From Vibrio mimicus CAIM 602 (lineage in GTDB: Bacteria > Pseudomonadota > Gammaproteobacteria > Enterobacterales > Vibrionaceae): 53,807 nucleotides of DNA. Shown piece after piece: positions 51,864 to 53,807 of this stretch; within the stretch, counting starts at the first letter, position 1; every line of letters starts with the position of its first letter. Below the pieces are notes generated by a model, which worked only from the letters and a program-made list of their open reading frames with translations, did no database searches and was not told the DNA's origin. The stretch spans positions 1-53,807 of the forward strand of contig NZ_AOMO01000048.1 of assembly GCF_000338875.1 (NCBI RefSeq). The letters run 5' to 3'. A program made the translations under genes and the position numbers.

Positions 51864-53807
51864 ATGTCATCACCACGTTTTCTGGTTGGCATTGATTTGG
51901 GCACGACCAATACCGTGGTCGCCTTTTGTGAACTCAATGATGCGCTTGAACAATCTCCGGTTGAGATTTTCCCTGTTGATCAATTGGTTGGCCCTGGCGA
52001 AGTGGTTCGCCGCCCACTTCTTCCTTCTTTCCGCTACCACCCTTCACACGGACAATTCACCGATTCTGATTTAACCCTGCCTTGGGAATCACAACGGGTA
52101 AATGGCGATCTGCCCCAAGTGATTATTGGCGAATGGGCTCGCGAGTTAGGCGCAAAAGTAGAAGGCCGACAAGTTTCTAGTGCCAAAAGCTGGCTTTCAC
52201 ATCCGAACGTGGATCGCAGCCAACCCATTTTGCCGTGGGCGGGAGCGCAGGATGTCGAAAAAGTTTCTCCTATCATTGCCAGCGCCAGCTATCTCAACCA
52301 TATCCGCCAAGCGTGGAATCATCGCCATCCTTTAAACCCGTTAGAACAACAAGAAGTGGTTGTCACCGTTCCTGCTTCATTTGATGAAGGTGCGCGTAAA
52401 CTGACTCTTGAAGCCGCTCAGCTGGCCGGATTGCCAAAAATCATGCTGCTCGAAGAGCCGCAAGCGGTTTGTTATGACTGGCATCATCGTCACCAAACTC
52501 AAGCGAACGATATCTTGCAAGACGTACCGCTGATATTGGTGTGTGACGTGGGCGGCGGTACCACCGATTTAAGCCTGATTGCCGCGCAATTTGATGAGCA
52601 AGAAACGCTGCAACTCAACCGGATTGGCGTGGGCGATCATCTTATGCTGGGTGGCGACAACATCGACCTTGCTTTGGCTCACGTAGCCGAAAGCCGTTTC
52701 AATCAAAATAAAAAACTCAGCGCTGCGGGTTTATCCAAGCTCATCCAACAAACGCGCCAAGCCAAAGAGAGCCTGCTTTCGGCAAATGCACCTGAACAGA
52801 TGAAAATCACCTTGTTGGGCAGTGGTTCGAAGTTACTGGGCGGAACCCAAAGTGTGGCGTTACATCGTGATGAAGTACACCGTATTGCACTTGACGGATT
52901 TTTCCCGCTGACTGAACAAGACGTGCTACCAGAGAAACGTCGCCGAGCTGTCGTTGAGTTTGGCCTGCCCTATGCGGCCGATCCCGCTGTCAGCAAACAC
53001 ATTGCAGAATTTCTCAGCCATCACCAAGGGGCTGCACAAGGTTCGTTAGCTACTGAAAAAAATAACTCAGCATTACCGACGGGGTTGCTGCTCAATGGTG
53101 GTGTGTTTAATAGCGAGTTGATTACTCAACGGCTGATCACACTGCTGAGCGACTGGTTAGGGCGACCCATTACTTTGCTCGATAACCCTCATCCAGATTG
53201 GTCTGTCGCTTTGGGCGCGGTGGCGTATGCCAAAGCAAGGCGTGGTGCTCAGCTTAAAATTGGTGGCGGTTCTGCTCGTTCTTATTTCTTGCATTTGCAG
53301 GAAAAAAACAAGCTCGGTAAAGCCTTGTGTTTATTGGCCAAAGGCAGCGAAGAAGGACAAGAGATCCGCTTAACCAGTCGCCGTTTTTCACTGACGGTGG
53401 GTGAGCCTGTTCGTTTTAATCTGCTAACTTCAACTCACGATCACATCGTGCCCGAACAGAAGGTACAAAATGGTACGCTGCTGCCTATCGATCCCGATAA
53501 ATTCCAGCCCTTACCGCCTTATGTACTCACCTTGCCCGCTCTCGATGCAGCCCCACTCGCCGCCAATCAGAAGCAGCGAGTCGAGGTGCAACTGGCTTGT
53601 CAGTTAACCGAAGTCGGTACTCTGCAAATGGTGTGTGTGAACCCAGAGGATGAAAATCAGCGTTGGCAAGTGGAGTTTGAGATTCGCCAGAACTTGACGA
53701 ATGAAGACGGATTGAGTGAGAACTCGTCGATTTCTCCCAAGTTGCAGGAAGCCAAAGCGCTGATCAGCAAGATCTACAGCGCCAACAAAACCAATGCCGA
53801 CCAACAA
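51864..53807 (+). CDS. Divergent Hsp70-family protein (second copy; 3' end outside window)
   Basis: The frame is open to the window edge: 648 codons without a stop. It begins MSSPRFLVGIDLGTTNTVVA, with GAGG 6 bases before the ATG. Motifs: VTVPASFDEGARKLTLEAAQ, LLEEPQAVCYDW, VCDVGGGTTDLSLIAAQ and LLNGGVFNSELITQRL. It resembles the first Hsp70 in motif order and in SAKSWLSHP, PASFDEGAR and EVGTLQMVCV, so the pair is probably an ancient duplication. It is longer than most canonical forms of this class and is not DnaK or HscA. Role inferred from the operon only; client unknown. Confidence 0.9.
   Translation, partial: MSSPRFLVGIDLGTTNTVVAFCELNDALEQSPVEIFPVDQLVGPGEVVRRPLLPSFRYHPSHGQFTDSDLTLPWESQRVNGDLPQVIIGEWARELGAKVEGRQVSSAKSWLSHPNVDRSQPILPWAGAQDVEKVSPIIASASYLNHIRQAWNHRHPLNPLEQQEVVVTVPASFDEGARKLTLEAAQLAGLPKIMLLEEPQAVCYDWHHRHQTQANDILQDVPLILVCDVGGGTTDLSLIAAQFDEQETLQLNRIGVGDHLMLGGDNIDLALAHVAESRFNQNKKLSAAGLSKLIQQTRQAKESLLSANAPEQMKITLLGSGSKLLGGTQSVALHRDEVHRIALDGFFPLTEQDVLPEKRRRAVVEFGLPYAADPAVSKHIAEFLSHHQGAAQGSLATEKNNSALPTGLLLNGGVFNSELITQRLITLLSDWLGRPITLLDNPHPDWSVALGAVAYAKARRGAQLKIGGGSARSYFLHLQEKNKLGKALCLLAKGSEEGQEIRLTSRRFSLTVGEPVRFNLLTSTHDHIVPEQKVQNGTLLPIDPDKFQPLPPYVLTLPALDAAPLAANQKQRVEVQLACQLTEVGTLQMVCVNPEDENQRWQVEFEIRQNLTNEDGLSENSSISPKLQEAKALISKIYSANKTNADQQ

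Overview
The window looks like a chromosome segment from a Vibrio species. The left edge encodes an Hcp N-terminus almost identical to what I remember of V. cholerae Hcp, divergent from an M32 carboxypeptidase, an arrangement I recall for VC1415/VC1414. The rest (RhlE-type helicase beside chemoreceptors, HrpA, YegD, SugE under a guanidine-II riboswitch) fits a gammaproteobacterium. The species was not determined. No tRNA, rRNA, CRISPR array, integrase or insertion sequence was found.

Layout: (1) 1-2085, the start of hcp (type VI secretion) with a sigma-54-like promoter, and a carboxypeptidase. (2) 2136-17749, a 4-hydroxyphenylacetate (4-HPA) catabolic cluster: an Acinetobacter C2-type oxygenase (frameshifted), AraC-type activator hpaA, a long minus-strand operon hpaH-hpaI-hpaG1-hpaG2-hpaE-hpaF-(AEC transporter)-hpaD-gabD, a divergent TRAP transporter operon, MarR repressor hpaR, flavin reductase hpaC and a DUF2798 membrane protein. 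(3) 17895-27010, a minus-strand operon that probably imports and oxidises an amine feeding into 4-HPA: an ornithine-cyclodeaminase-like protein (possibly tyramine oxidase subunit B), RidA, FAD oxidoreductase, UspA, TctC/B/A and an aldehyde dehydrogenase, with a divergent AraC regulator. (4) 27153-31616, DEAD-box helicase and two chemoreceptors. (5) 31966-34916, a possible small transcript, sugE with its riboswitch, an MFS exporter and a LysR regulator. (6) 34964-48862, yegD, a periplasmic amidohydrolase with a PurR-like box, a small DUF2256 protein, a GH2 beta-mannosidase, an outer-membrane barrel protein, hrpA, a TerB-like protein, an exonuclease and a CHASE-GGDEF cyclase. (7) 49080-53807, an operon of DUF2760 protein plus two divergent Hsp70s.

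The catabolic genes form one path: amine to 4-hydroxyphenylacetaldehyde to 4-HPA (block 3, inferred), 4-HPA to homoprotocatechuate (C2 oxygenase plus HpaC), ring cleavage by HpaD, then HpaE, HpaF, HpaG1/G2, HpaH and HpaI to pyruvate and succinate semialdehyde, which GabD oxidises to succinate. The oxygenase and reductase genes sit at opposite ends of block 2, and a nearly identical 16-bp motif lies about 100-120 bp upstream of each start codon, probably the HpaA operator.

Six genes are broken by single-base indels, mostly in short homopolymers, while all neighbouring frames stay intact. This pattern points to base-calling errors or very recent lesions, and the frameshifts should be confirmed before any pathway is called non-functional.
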